From contig JAEUVA010000008.1 in NCBI GenBank assembly GCA_016787045.1, forward strand, positions 425,743-489,742: a stretch of DNA of 64,000 bases, written 5' to 3'. Numbering within the stretch: the stretch's first letter is position 1; every line of letters begins with the position of its first letter. Made by a program: the position numbers and the translations under genes. Under the pieces are notes generated by a model. The model was not told where the DNA came from and did not search any database. It saw nothing but the letters and a program-made list of their open reading frames with translations. The stretch is from Chitinophagales bacterium (GTDB lineage Bacteria > Bacteroidota > Bacteroidia > Chitinophagales > LD1). This document shows positions 7,983-17,807 of the stretch, piece after piece.

Positions 7983-8399
7983 ATGTATCCAGCCGAATTA
8001 GTAGCCCCCATGAAAGCCGACCTGACCAGTGTGGGCTTTGAAGACCTCCTTACCCCTGCCGATGTGGACATTGCCATTACGCAAACACCCGGTACTGTGT
8101 TTTTGGTATTTAACTCTGTGTGCGGTTGCGCTGCAGGCGCTGCCCGCCCGGCCGTAAAAGAAGCCGTACAAACAGCTACCAAACTACCCAACAAATTAGT
8201 AACTGTATTTGCCGGTGTTGACCGCGATGCGGTAAACAAAGCCCGCGAATATACCCTGCCCTATCCTCCATCATCGCCAAGTATGGCCTTGTTTAAAGAT
8301 GGTAAGCTGGTGCATTTTGTAGAGCGCCATCAAATAGAAGGCAACAACGCACAAACTATTTCTGCTCACTTGCAAAAAGTGTTTGAACATTTCTGTTAG
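7983..8399 (+). CDS. BrxA/BrxB family bacilliredoxin
   Basis: This 138-residue protein is full length for the BrxA/BrxB (YphP/YqiW) family. It begins MYPAELVAPM and has the characteristic CGC redox motif at C47-G48-C49 (NSVCGCAAGAARP). The PSSPSMALFKDGKLVHFVERHQIEG block follows, which in this family carries a cis-proline-type region. In Firmicutes these proteins remove bacillithiol from mixed disulfides; Bacteroidetes members are presumed thiol-disulfide oxidoreductases, and some of these bacteria make bacillithiol. It lies 33 bp after the SufT-like gene and ends in a strong terminator, so the two may form a small transcription unit. Confidence 0.9.
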   Translation: MYPAELVAPMKADLTSVGFEDLLTPADVDIAITQTPGTVFLVFNSVCGCAAGAARPAVKEAVQTATKLPNKLVTVFAGVDRDAVNKAREYTLPYPPSSPSMALFKDGKLVHFVERHQIEGNNAQTISAHLQKVFEHFC

Positions 8400-8430
8400 C
8401 ATGATTTTTGGTTAGCAACACAGAGATGTG

Positions 8431-8459
8431 GGGCAGTCCGCAAGGGCTGCCTTTTTTTT
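8431..8459 (+). terminator. Rho-independent terminator after the bacilliredoxin gene
   Basis: The stem GGCAGTCC / GGGCTGCC with a GCAA tetraloop is followed by eight T residues. It ends the SufT-bacilliredoxin unit. Confidence 0.92.
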
Positions 8460-8536
8460 GCAAAAATGGTTTCGTAGCTGCGAAAACAAATCAAGTATAA
8501 AACCCGTTTATATTCGCACGCTAAAATTTTTAGTCC

Positions 8537-9622
8537 ATGTCTAAATTTCATGTATTAACCGTTAAAGAAGTAAAACAAGAAACTGCCGATGCGGTATCGG
8601 TTTCGTTTGATGTTCCCGCACACTTACACAACAACTTTCAGTATAAACCCGGGCAATACACCACGCTCAAAATGCAGGTAAATGGCGAGCAGGTAAACCG
8701 CAGCTATTCATTTTGCAGTTCTGCTTATATGAACGAGCCACTCACTATAGCTGTTAAGCGTGTAGAGGGTGGAAAGGGCTCTAATTTTATCAACGATAAC
8801 TTTAAGCCCGGCACACAGGTGGAGGCCATGGAGCCCATGGGCAATTTTCATAGCGAGTTAAGTGAAAGCAACAGTAAACATTACATTTTGTTTGGCGGTG
8901 GCTCGGGCATTACTCCGGTGCTTTCTATTTTAAAATCGGTATTGGCAAAAGAACCCAACAGTACGGTTACTTTGTTTTACGGTAACCGAAACGAAAACAG
9001 CGTAATTTTTAAAAACCGTATAGAGGAACTAGTACAACAGTTTTCATTGCGGTTAAAAGTAGTTTACATCTACGATGCTCCTTTGCAACCTGCCAAATAC
9101 AGTGGCTTTATTGTAAAAGACCTGGCTCTGCAATTGCTGCGCGAAAACACCAACCTCAATTTTGTGAATGCCGAGTTTTTTATCTGCGGCCCTACACCTA
9201 TGATGAAGAGTGTAGAAGAGGCACTAACACTCTTAGATATTCCAAAATCAAAAATTCACATTGAGTATTTCACTGCAAAAGCAGATGAAGATAAACAAGC
9301 TGCTAACGTGGGCACTACTACAGAAAGTGCCATACCATTTACCGGCAAAACCAAAGTGAAAATTATTTATGATGGTAATGAGCGTGAGTTTGAGGTAAGT
9401 GAAAAGGAAACTATTCTGGAAGCTGCATTAGACGCTGGTTACGACCCTCCGTATAGCTGCATGGTAGCGGCCTGCTGTACTTGCCGCGCCAAATTAGTTG
9501 CGGGCAAAGTAGAAATGGACGACCGCGAAAGTTTAACCGATGCTGAAATAGCCAAAGGTTATGTACTTACTTGCCAAAGCCACCCCAAGAGCCACGGTAT
9601 TGTACTCAACTACGATGTATAG
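8537..9622 (+). CDS. PaaE-like ferredoxin/flavin oxidoreductase with C-terminal 2Fe-2S domain
   Basis: This 361-residue three-domain electron-transfer protein starts with an FAD-binding barrel carrying RSYSFCSS (the RxYS flavin motif). A nucleotide-binding domain follows with GGGSGITPVLS and FFICGPTPMMKSVEEAL. The last domain is a plant-type 2Fe-2S ferredoxin with ligands C308-x4-C313-x2-C316 and a distal Cys near residue 346 (LTCQSH). This is the architecture of PaaE, the reductase of the phenylacetyl-CoA epoxidase, but no other paa genes are nearby. A general NAD(P)H-ferredoxin reductase role is equally possible. Confidence 0.85.
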   Translation: MSKFHVLTVKEVKQETADAVSVSFDVPAHLHNNFQYKPGQYTTLKMQVNGEQVNRSYSFCSSAYMNEPLTIAVKRVEGGKGSNFINDNFKPGTQVEAMEPMGNFHSELSESNSKHYILFGGGSGITPVLSILKSVLAKEPNSTVTLFYGNRNENSVIFKNRIEELVQQFSLRLKVVYIYDAPLQPAKYSGFIVKDLALQLLRENTNLNFVNAEFFICGPTPMMKSVEEALTLLDIPKSKIHIEYFTAKADEDKQAANVGTTTESAIPFTGKTKVKIIYDGNEREFEVSEKETILEAALDAGYDPPYSCMVAACCTCRAKLVAGKVEMDDRESLTDAEIAKGYVLTCQSHPKSHGIVLNYDV

Positions 9623-9623
9623 T

Positions 9624-10745
9624 TTAATGCTTTAATCCGTTAGAGAGGATAGCGGCAACTTTTCGTGCACCACTTTCATTAAAATGGCAATCGTCATAAA
9701 ACACCGAAGTATCTTTAGGTAGTTGAGCGGCCAGATCAATCAATTTTACGTGTTCATAACGAATAAAAAAATTTCTCAACACATCGTTGTATGCTTCTGC
9801 TGCCTCAAGCAAAGCTTTGGGGCTGTAGTAGGCATCTATTTGCTCGTTCATAAAATTTCCTCTGCCGCCCATCCACAGCAACCGAGTTTCAAAATCTGGC
9901 ATACTGTCTTTGTATAGTGTGGCCTGTGTAACCAGTATCAATTGCAGATTTTGCTGTTTACACTGCTGGTAGCAAGAATCAAGAAGTATAGAAAACTCTT
10001 TTAATGCCGAACCGAAATCGGGGAGCGAATCAATGAGTAATGCATTTTGCCTCTTTGCTCGCCAACCTCTGTAATTTTCGCCTGTATCATCTTGCACGCT
10101 TGTCCAGGGCACTTGCTTGTTTTGATGGTACACCTTACTTACTAAGCGAAAAATAGCGCTGCGCCTCCACCACACCTCTTTATGAATAACATCTGACCAA
10201 AAAATTTGCTTCACAACTGAATCTTCTACAGATGTGCTTAATGGAAACTGCTGATCATGCAAAGTACCGTGAGCAAGCCGCTTGTACATATCATTCAAAC
10301 CGGCCATTACAACTATCCCTTTTAGCTCGCTAAACTGCGATACAGCATATTTGAGGTGCAGGTAGTTTTCGTAAAGCGTACAACCGCTTTTGCCCATACT
10401 GGCAATGCCGTAGCCGGTTTGAGTGCTCAAATGATGTTGCCATGTTTCGGTATCATCCAAATACAAACACTCGGTAGTACTGCCACCTAAAGTGATATAA
10501 TTTATTTTTCGTTTATTAAACACCTCGCCTCGCAAACCATCTTTGTTGATCGTGAATTCTGCCGGCCCGCTAATACCATAAAATATGGTAGAGTCTGGTA
10601 AAAAAGTGTGATGCAGGTTGGGTTCCCATACCTGATATTTTGGTTCTATGGGGTAAAAGCAGCGTAACATCACTTCGGATATAGCCACAGCAAAAACACA
10701 AGAAATCACTACCAAAAAAACCCTATGCAACATTACATTAACCAT
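9624..10745 (-). CDS. SGNH/GDSL hydrolase family protein, membrane-anchored or secreted
   Basis: This protein of about 373 residues has an N-terminal hydrophobic helix (MLHRVFLVVISCVFAVAI region). The SGNH motif set follows: TLGGSTTECLY (block I Ser), a Gly block near GMGKSGCT/ENYLHLKY, GLNDMYKR (block III Asn) and YDDCHFNESG (block V Asp/His). SGNH hydrolases remove acyl or acetyl groups from polysaccharides and lipids, and the substrate here is unknown. Starts at 10787, 10745 and 10733 are all possible; 10745 or 10733 places the helix at the N-terminus. The stop lies 1 bp from that of the convergent reductase gene. Confidence 0.75.
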   Translation of the reverse strand: MVNVMLHRVFLVVISCVFAVAISEVMLRCFYPIEPKYQVWEPNLHHTFLPDSTIFYGISGPAEFTINKDGLRGEVFNKRKINYITLGGSTTECLYLDDTETWQHHLSTQTGYGIASMGKSGCTLYENYLHLKYAVSQFSELKGIVVMAGLNDMYKRLAHGTLHDQQFPLSTSVEDSVVKQIFWSDVIHKEVWWRRSAIFRLVSKVYHQNKQVPWTSVQDDTGENYRGWRAKRQNALLIDSLPDFGSALKEFSILLDSCYQQCKQQNLQLILVTQATLYKDSMPDFETRLLWMGGRGNFMNEQIDAYYSPKALLEAAEAYNDVLRNFFIRYEHVKLIDLAAQLPKDTSVFYDDCHFNESGARKVAAILSNGLKH

Positions 10746-10787
10746 CTTACAAATGTACATGGAAACAGCAATGGAAGATACATCCAT

Positions 10788-10819
10788 AAAAAAAGCCGCT
10801 CCAAATTTGAAGCGGCTTT
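10788..10819 (-). terminator. Rho-independent terminator of the lamin-tail protein gene
   Basis: The stem AAAGCCGCT / AGCGGCTTT is followed on the minus strand by seven T residues. It lies between the lamin-tail gene and the SGNH gene on the same strand. Confidence 0.82.
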
Positions 10820-10844
10820 CTGATGTACTGCGTAACTTGACTGG

Positions 10845-12614
10845 CTATTCAACTACTAACTTAGAGCGGAAGGTTTTGCCATTTTGTAAAACGTTTGCAA
10901 AGTAAATGCCCTTAACAGCGAGTAATGATAATTTGTGTTCTGTTTCTAAACTGGTAGTACTATAAACTACCTTACCGGTTACATCAGTAATAGTTACCTG
11001 CATCTCCCCTTGTTCAGATGTACGAATGGTAAAATCTCCGGCACTTGGGTTAGGATAAACCATCGCTTGAAGCGCCATTGATTCTTTGATTCCAACTACA
11101 GCAACAATATCTGTAGTGAAACGAGGAAGTAACTGGTAGCCCGAGTTGTAAGGTGACGATGCGTCAAACTGGCTGCCAATGCCAATCACATCAAATTTGC
11201 CGATTGGTGCCGGCTGGCTGTACAGTGCGCATTGCTCATCTATGCGGAGAGTCCATGTGTTTTGTCCATCGGTAATATCACAGCTAAATCCGCTGCTGCC
11301 GCTGCCGGTCCATTGAGCAGGTGTTACCAAGTTCACATTGTTTAAGCGTACCAATTCCGCTTCTGTGTTTTCACCCAAATCTTGCACTACAGTAGGTACT
11401 GGCACTATACCGGTTCCAATTTTATAGAGTGTGTCTACAAAACGAATTTGCGTAACACCGTTAAAGAAACCCACCTCGCCTTCAACCAAAATAGAATCTC
11501 CCTGAGTTACCGTGTATCCAAAATTGTTGGATGGAGAAAATACCTGTATACCATCTGTAGCGTCATGTATAAAAAATTCTGCTCCGGTAGCTCGGTAATT
11601 AATGCCGAGCACGGTGCCGGTAACACGAACTTTTGCCCCTACAGAATCGGGAACGAATGCGGTGTCTAATGATGTGATTTGAGAAATAGTATAACTAAGT
11701 ACGGGCACATCGCTGGCTCCAATTGTTAAGGTAAAAATACTATCCGCACCAATCAAGAGCGGAGCCGTGGCGTTAGTTAAGCGAAATACAAGAGTTTCAG
11801 TTGGTTCTGCATCGGTATCGTCTGTAATGGTAATAGGTAATGTAGCCGTACTACTGCCGGTTTGAAATGTAACCGTTTGTGTGGTGTAATTGCCAACATC
11901 GGCTGCAGTACCCGTGCCACCTACTAACTCTACATCTACAGTAAAGCTGGTTGTACTGCTGGCAGTATTTAATACTAAATTTAAAGTATATGTACCGGCT
12001 GCCTCAGATACAGCATCTGCAGTTGGATTAAAGCGAACTGTTGTATCCGTAATTGCTCCGCATGGATCCATAGTATGCGATTTAAGGTGCGCGGTATCTC
12101 TTGGAAAAACATTCCACTGTAGGCGCCCAACGCTCCAGTCTTTGGTTCCTTGCTGAATACTTGCTTTACGCACATAAGAGCGATCTAAACCGGTAGTAGT
12201 ATCAAACTGGATGTTAGCGTTCAAGCCAATTTCACCAATACGATCTAAAGTATCTGTACCTTGCATTAATTCAAGTACATCGTTTCCGTTAAATGTCATT
12301 ACCTGATTGGTAGTATTGGTGTCTGCTAATGCCTTGTATTGTGCAGCAGCACCATTGTTTACAATAACATAAGTACCGCCTGCAGCAATAGAACCGTTTA
12401 GGTTAAATGTGTAAGTGGGCGTAACAGAGCCATTGTTGTAGTGCACCACTTTGTACCCGGTTAAATTAACTGTGCCAGAAGTGGGGTTGTAAATCTCCAG
12501 CGCTTTGTTGTTACTGGAACCTTCCATGTACTCCGAGAAAAAAAGATTGGTGCATTGCGCATGCAGCCCTGCTGAAACCAATAGAGCCAGCAACGAGGAT
12601 AAAATTTTATTCAT
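10845..12614 (-). CDS. T9SS-exported protein with lamin-tail, Calx-beta and OB-fold domains
   Basis: This 589-residue protein has a signal peptide (MNKILSSLLALLVSAGLHAQ) and an LTD-type lamin-tail domain (FFSEYMEGSSNNKALEIYN, ending near residue 180). A Calx-beta-like domain with the TDDTDAEPTETLVFRL motif follows (about 190-300), then an OB-fold-like region (VTGTVLGINYRATGAEFFI onward, about 310-490). The C-terminal T9SS sorting domain starts at YPNPSAGDF. LTD plus OB domains often accompany extracellular nucleases and bind nucleic acid, but no nuclease domain is visible here. The adjacent upstream gene encodes an endonuclease I, so the two probably act together outside the cell. ATG at 12614 chosen from the signal peptide. 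Confidence 0.85.
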   Translation of the reverse strand: MNKILSSLLALLVSAGLHAQCTNLFFSEYMEGSSNNKALEIYNPTSGTVNLTGYKVVHYNNGSVTPTYTFNLNGSIAAGGTYVIVNNGAAAQYKALADTNTTNQVMTFNGNDVLELMQGTDTLDRIGEIGLNANIQFDTTTGLDRSYVRKASIQQGTKDWSVGRLQWNVFPRDTAHLKSHTMDPCGAITDTTVRFNPTADAVSEAAGTYTLNLVLNTASSTTSFTVDVELVGGTGTAADVGNYTTQTVTFQTGSSTATLPITITDDTDAEPTETLVFRLTNATAPLLIGADSIFTLTIGASDVPVLSYTISQITSLDTAFVPDSVGAKVRVTGTVLGINYRATGAEFFIHDATDGIQVFSPSNNFGYTVTQGDSILVEGEVGFFNGVTQIRFVDTLYKIGTGIVPVPTVVQDLGENTEAELVRLNNVNLVTPAQWTGSGSSGFSCDITDGQNTWTLRIDEQCALYSQPAPIGKFDVIGIGSQFDASSPYNSGYQLLPRFTTDIVAVVGIKESMALQAMVYPNPSAGDFTIRTSEQGEMQVTITDVTGKVVYSTTSLETEHKLSLLAVKGIYFANVLQNGKTFRSKLVVE

Positions 12615-12667
12615 GTAGATTAATTGTGGGTGCAAATGTAATGCACAAAATGTTATGAAATAGTTAA

Positions 12668-14089
12668 TCATTCATTCCGGTGAATAAGAATACTTCTTCG
12701 CAGAGTTTGTTTGCCCAGCGTATCGGTAACAGTCAACAAGTACATCCCGGTGCTTAAGGCAGGTAACTCAACCTGTAGATTTGCTGATGCTAAATGGGTT
12801 GCAAAAACTTCCACTCCGTATGTATTTATTACCCTTAAGTAGTTAAGGTCAAGGTTAGCCACCTGTATGTGCAATGTGCCTGAAGTAGGATTGGGAAACA
12901 CATTCCACTCGGTTTCTTCCAGTTCTTCTACATTGGTCATAAAACCACACTGTGCAGTTTTTATCAAGCTATCAAAATTGATGCAGTTGACCCAACCCGG
13001 ATGGTCTATAAATGGATTTCGATTGTTCTGCAGAGAGTAAAAGAGTTCATTTTTAGTTCGCTCAAACTTATCGGGCGGGTCTTGCTGATGCCACAGTTTT
13101 AAAATGTTTACATCTTGCTGCGTACCTTGGGCCAATAAGTAATCTAAACCCCAACTACCATTTTTGCCGTCATAACATATCATTTCATAAAACATAGCTC
13201 TGGCAGCATCGCCTTTACGAATGTTTTGCGGCTCAAAAACTGTATTGCCAAAGTTATCGGTACCGTACTTGGCCAGTCCAAAAGTTTGCGATGCGTTCAA
13301 TACTATTCCGAGTGGGTTGTTGGAGCGCACTTGGTTGGGGGTTGCTTTAGTAAGCAACAGGTTGAAATAATCTGCCCCCTCCGGTTGGTTAGTGATATTT
13401 GCTCCGTAAGTAGGGTATGTTTTCATCCAGCTTTTGCAAAGCACATGCTCGCGATTGTATTGCTGAGAACTAAAGCTGAATGGTGGCACATACAGGGTAG
13501 TTTCGTTAGTGTATTCGCAATTGATTACTTTTTGGTTACCGGTGGTATCGCGCTCAAAAAGATTGGGAATAACATTGTTGGCATAGCCCGGAGTGTAGCT
13601 TTGCAGCGAGTGTGGGTTAATCAAAGCCGTTAGTGCTGCCACCAAATTTCCTGATGCAGAATCTATAGCGCTGTAATAATTCCCTGCATCTGCAGCCGGA
13701 GTGCTAAGTGTACCGGTAAGGGGATTTGTTTGTTTGTAATTAATATTTGCTCCATTCCCATTGTATGCAAATACTGCAAAATGGTATGTGCTATTCTCAA
13801 GCATTTCTTTAACCGGTACAAAAGTGGCCGCACCGTTGTAAATTACCTTTGAGGCGGTAAGCCCCTGTCCTTTTTCGTAAGTTATGCCATCTGCCGGTAG
13901 GTCTGTAATGGGGGCATTTCCTTTTAACACCAAATATCCTGCATCGATTTGAGCAGGGGTAAAACTCAGCACTGCTGTCCACTGCTTCACTCCCCCAAAT
14001 TGCAAATTGGTAGGGTTTGCAAAGGGTTCTTGGGCTTTACAGAATGTAAAACTTATTGTAAATACTGTAAGAAACAGAAGTCTAAACAT
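12668..14089 (-). CDS. T9SS-exported endonuclease I family protein
   Basis: This 473-residue protein has a signal peptide (MFRLLFLTVFTISFTFCKAQ) and a fibronectin-like N-terminal region to about residue 120. The endonuclease I domain contains YNREHVLCKSWMKTYP, with the EH catalytic pair of the NREHxxPxSW motif, and the DYFNLLLTKATPNQVRSNN block. The C-terminal T9SS signal starts at VFPNPTSGTL. Endonuclease I enzymes cut DNA non-specifically. The usual W and P of the signature are L and C here, which may alter activity. The ATG at 14089 starts the signal peptide; an upstream TTG is not needed. The lamin-tail gene follows 53 bp downstream. Confidence 0.85.
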   Translation of the reverse strand: MFRLLFLTVFTISFTFCKAQEPFANPTNLQFGGVKQWTAVLSFTPAQIDAGYLVLKGNAPITDLPADGITYEKGQGLTASKVIYNGAATFVPVKEMLENSTYHFAVFAYNGNGANINYKQTNPLTGTLSTPAADAGNYYSAIDSASGNLVAALTALINPHSLQSYTPGYANNVIPNLFERDTTGNQKVINCEYTNETTLYVPPFSFSSQQYNREHVLCKSWMKTYPTYGANITNQPEGADYFNLLLTKATPNQVRSNNPLGIVLNASQTFGLAKYGTDNFGNTVFEPQNIRKGDAARAMFYEMICYDGKNGSWGLDYLLAQGTQQDVNILKLWHQQDPPDKFERTKNELFYSLQNNRNPFIDHPGWVNCINFDSLIKTAQCGFMTNVEELEETEWNVFPNPTSGTLHIQVANLDLNYLRVINTYGVEVFATHLASANLQVELPALSTGMYLLTVTDTLGKQTLRRSILIHRNE

Positions 14090-14249
14090 ACGGGCGAATA
14101 AAGCCAAAAAACTGTGGAAAAGGTGTGGATACCTGTGGACTACTTCCTCTGATTGAGCAGGGCTGTTTTTCTATTTTCGGCTCCCTTTTGGCTATGGACA
14201 CACCGCCAACATCGGAATTGATTGACCAGAAAATTTGTAAGGAGAAATT

Positions 14250-17200
14250 ATGCAGTTAACTACATTAGAAATTAAGGGTTTCAAAAGTTTTGCCGAAAAA
14301 ACGACCATTCACTTCAACAATAAAATAACCGGTGTAGTAGGGCCAAACGGATGCGGAAAAAGCAACGTGGTGGACAGCATACGCTGGGTCTTGGGTGAGC
14401 AGAAAACATCGCAACTCAGGTTAGAAAAAATGGAGAACCTGATTTTTAACGGAACTAAAAGCCGCAAACCATCTGGCATGGCCGAGGTATCGCTCACCTT
14501 TGAGAACACCAAAAACGTCTTATCGTCTGATTACAAAAACATCACCATCACCCGCAGATTGTTTCGCGATGGAGAAAGCGAATACTTGCTCAACGGGGTG
14601 CAGTGCCGCTTAAAAGACATTACGTCCTTATTTTTAGATACCGGAGTTAGTGCCGATAGCTACGCCATTATTGAGTTGGGCATGATGGACGAAATCCTCA
14701 ACGACCGCGATAACAGCCGCAGAAAACTGTTTGAACAGGCAGCGGGCGTAGCCAAATACAAAAAGCGCAAAAAAGAAACCATAGATAAACTTAAAGGCAC
14801 CGATGCCGACCTTGAGCGTGTAAAAGATTTGTTATTTGAAATTGAAAACAACCTCAAAACGCTGGAAGCACAAGCCAAAAAAACAAAGCGCTACTACGAG
14901 CTTAAGGAGGAGTACAAAGAACTGAGTTTGCTACTGGCCCGATACAATTTACAGAGCTATAAAGAAACCTTCAAAAACTTAGAGGAGCAAAAAGTAAAAG
15001 AAGAAGACCGCAAGTTAGAGTTAGAAACTTCTATCACTCAGGCAGAAGCAGCACTGGAAAAAGAAAAATTAGACAACGTAGAAAAAGAAAAAACGCTTTT
15101 TGATATTCAAAAAAAGCTAAACACGTTGGTGGCCGGTGTGGGCGAAAAAGAAAACGAACGAAACCTGCTTACCCAACAAATCAAATATGCCTTAGACAAG
15201 CGCGATACAGCCGAAAAGCAAATTGTAGAAGCCAGCGACTCGGTAGAAAAACTGAAGTTATCTATTGAGAAACTATCTATAGATAAAGAGACCGAAGAGC
15301 AAGTACTGGAAGGTAAAAAAAGTGAACTGAGCATACTGGAAAGCGAGCTGAACGGAATACGTACACAACACGGTGGCATAAAAGATACACTTACTAACGA
15401 GCAAAAGATTTTTAGCGAAAAAGAGCGACAAATTTTTGAGTTAGAGAAAAAATTAGCGGTTAACCGTAGTAGCAACGAGGCGCTACAGCGCGACCTTGGA
15501 CAAAGCGATGAAGATGTAAGAAAGAAGCGAGTTGAGTTAGAGCAATTGCAAACCAATTTTGAAACACTCAAAAATGAAAATGAACAGGCACAACAAAAGC
15601 TCAACCAACTAATTGCCGATGAAGAGGCGCGCAGAAAAGAGATTACCGAATTGGAATCTTCTATAGAAAAAACCCGCCAAGAACTTACGCAGGAGACCCG
15701 TACTTTAGATGCTAAAAAGAACGAATACGATTTAACCAAAAGTTTAGTAGAAAACCTGGAAGGATTTCCGGAGAGCATCAAATTTTTAAAGAAAAATGCC
15801 AAGTGGAGCAAAGAGCCCCCTCTATTGTCAGACATTATTTACTGTGCCGAAGAATACCGTGTAGCCATTGAAAACTACTTAGAGCCCTATCTAAATTACT
15901 ATGTAGTACAAAACATGCAAGATGCTGTTATGGCCGTTAACCTGCTCAACGATTCGTCTATGGGTCGGGCTAATTTTTTCATACTTGATGAGTTTGAAAA
16001 GTATGAAACCAAAAATTTGGCTGCCACAAACGGAGCAAAGGCGGTAAGCGAGTTAGTAGAGTTAGATGCCGCTTACAAAAAGCTTGGCGCTTACCTGTTA
16101 GACCGCGTGTTTATGGTGGACGACAGTGGCGCATTTGACCCTGCTACACTGCATACCGGTACAGACAAAGTAGTGCTGTTGACTAAGAGCGGTAAGTACA
16201 TCCGCAAAGACTTTTCGCTAAGTGGTGGTGCGGTAGGTTTGTTTGAAGGCAAAAAAATTGGCCGTGCAAAAAATTTAGAGAAACTACAAGAAGAGATAAA
16301 AACACTTGAAGTTTCTACCTACAAACTTCACCAGCAGGTAGCCAATGCGCAGGTAAAAATCAACCAACTTAAATCATCAAGTGTTTCGCGCGATATTGAT
16401 ATGCAACGTAACTTGTTGGCGCAATACACCGGCAAGGTTTCTGCGGCACAGGCCAACATACAGAGCTTAATCAAGTTTTTAGAAGGTGCCGATGAAAAGA
16501 GCAAAAACATTGCCGGCAGGCTAGAGCAACTAGATAAAGAAGTGGATGCCCTGCAAACTGAACTCACCACCATCCGCGAGTCGCAAACCAGTGCCCGCCA
16601 GGTGTTAGAGCAAACCGATAAAGAGTTTATTGAACTGACCAACAAACTGAGTGAGGCCTCATCACGTTACAACCAAAAAAACATTGAGTTTCATCAACAG
16701 CAAAACCGTGTAAATTCCATCAACCAGGAACTCGGTTTTAAAAAATCGCAGATAGAAACACTTACCCTACAACTCACCCGCAACAATGAGGTGATTACCG
16801 AAAGCGGTATGCAGGTAGAAGAAAACCAAAAGAAACTAAAAGATTTGGAGACCGTTTTGTTAGGTAGCTATGCGGATAAAGAAAGTTATCAAAACGAAGT
16901 AAGCGAGGCAGAAAAGGGCTACTACGACTCTCGTGGATTTATTAATGAGTTAGATGGTAAAGTGCGCGAACTACAACGCAGCCGCGATAATGTGGCTTCT
17001 GTGCTGCAAGGCGTGCACGACAAATTTAATGAGTTGAAACTATCACTCGCCTCTATGAAAGAACGGCTAAGTGTAGAGTTTAATATTGACATCAATCAAC
17101 TACTCAACGAGGAGTTTGAAATGGTGCAACCACTTGAAGAGGTACAAACCGAAGTTGAAAAAGTAAAAAAACGCATTGATAATTTTGGCGAGATAAACCC

Positions 17201-17789
17201 AATGGCGCTAGAGGCATTTGAAGAAATGAAGCAACGCTACGATTTCATTATTGCACAACGTAAAGATTTAGAAGACGCCAAAAACTCTCTCTTAGAAACT
17301 ATCAAAGAAATAGAAGATACCGCCAAAACGCAGTTTATGGATGCGTTTATGAAAGTACGCGAAAGTTTTATTCGTGTGTTTCATACCCTATTTAGCGAAG
17401 ACGACCAATGCGACTTGTACCTCCTCAATCCCGAAGATCCATTAGAGAGTAAAATTGAAATTGTGGCTAAGCCAAAAGGTAAACGCCCTACTGTTATAGA
17501 CCAACTTTCGGGTGGTGAAAAAACATTAACAGCAACAGCATTGCTCTTTTCGCTGTACCTATTGAAGCCCGCACCGTTCTGCATTTTTGATGAAGTGGAT
17601 GCTCCGTTAGATGACAACAACATCTCTAAGTTCAACAAAATTATTCAAGAGTTTTCAAAAGAATCGCAGTTCATCATCGTAACCCACAACAAAATGACCA
17701 TGAGCGCTGTAGATGCTATTTACGGAGTAACTATGGCAGAGCAGGGGGTAAGCCGTGTAGTGCCGGTTGATTTCAGAAGTTTGAATTGA
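14250..17789 (+). CDS. smc: SMC chromosome-segregation ATPase
   Basis: This 1179-residue protein is full length for bacterial SMC. The N-terminal head has Walker A GPNGCGKS (residues 31-38) and the Q-loop VLGEQK. Coiled coil spans about 170-500, a hinge about 510-650 (SGGAVGLFEGKKIG), and the returning coil about 660-1020. The C-terminal head has LSGGEKTLTATALLFSLY (about 1085) and Walker B FDEVDAPLD (about 1113). SMC dimers with ScpA/ScpB extrude DNA loops and separate sister chromosomes. scpA and scpB are not adjacent. The ATG at 14250 is preceded by GGAGAAATT, a rare near-Shine-Dalgarno sequence for this window. Confidence 0.97.
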   Translation: MQLTTLEIKGFKSFAEKTTIHFNNKITGVVGPNGCGKSNVVDSIRWVLGEQKTSQLRLEKMENLIFNGTKSRKPSGMAEVSLTFENTKNVLSSDYKNITITRRLFRDGESEYLLNGVQCRLKDITSLFLDTGVSADSYAIIELGMMDEILNDRDNSRRKLFEQAAGVAKYKKRKKETIDKLKGTDADLERVKDLLFEIENNLKTLEAQAKKTKRYYELKEEYKELSLLLARYNLQSYKETFKNLEEQKVKEEDRKLELETSITQAEAALEKEKLDNVEKEKTLFDIQKKLNTLVAGVGEKENERNLLTQQIKYALDKRDTAEKQIVEASDSVEKLKLSIEKLSIDKETEEQVLEGKKSELSILESELNGIRTQHGGIKDTLTNEQKIFSEKERQIFELEKKLAVNRSSNEALQRDLGQSDEDVRKKRVELEQLQTNFETLKNENEQAQQKLNQLIADEEARRKEITELESSIEKTRQELTQETRTLDAKKNEYDLTKSLVENLEGFPESIKFLKKNAKWSKEPPLLSDIIYCAEEYRVAIENYLEPYLNYYVVQNMQDAVMAVNLLNDSSMGRANFFILDEFEKYETKNLAATNGAKAVSELVELDAAYKKLGAYLLDRVFMVDDSGAFDPATLHTGTDKVVLLTKSGKYIRKDFSLSGGAVGLFEGKKIGRAKNLEKLQEEIKTLEVSTYKLHQQVANAQVKINQLKSSSVSRDIDMQRNLLAQYTGKVSAAQANIQSLIKFLEGADEKSKNIAGRLEQLDKEVDALQTELTTIRESQTSARQVLEQTDKEFIELTNKLSEASSRYNQKNIEFHQQQNRVNSINQELGFKKSQIETLTLQLTRNNEVITESGMQVEENQKKLKDLETVLLGSYADKESYQNEVSEAEKGYYDSRGFINELDGKVRELQRSRDNVASVLQGVHDKFNELKLSLASMKERLSVEFNIDINQLLNEEFEMVQPLEEVQTEVEKVKKRIDNFGEINPMALEAFEEMKQRYDFIIAQRKDLEDAKNSLLETIKEIEDTAKTQFMDAFMKVRESFIRVFHTLFSEDDQCDLYLLNPEDPLESKIEIVAKPKGKRPTVIDQLSGGEKTLTATALLFSLYLLKPAPFCIFDEVDAPLDDNNISKFNKIIQEFSKESQFIIVTHNKMTMSAVDAIYGVTMAEQGVSRVVPVDFRSLN

Positions 17790-17807
17790 TATCCATAACA
17801 CTCTGTT

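Noticed and set aside
8537-9622. Phenylacetate degradation (paa) cluster
   Set aside because: Only the PaaE-like reductase and a DUF59 protein are present, with no paaABCD/K-type genes; the DUF59 protein is better called SufT-like.
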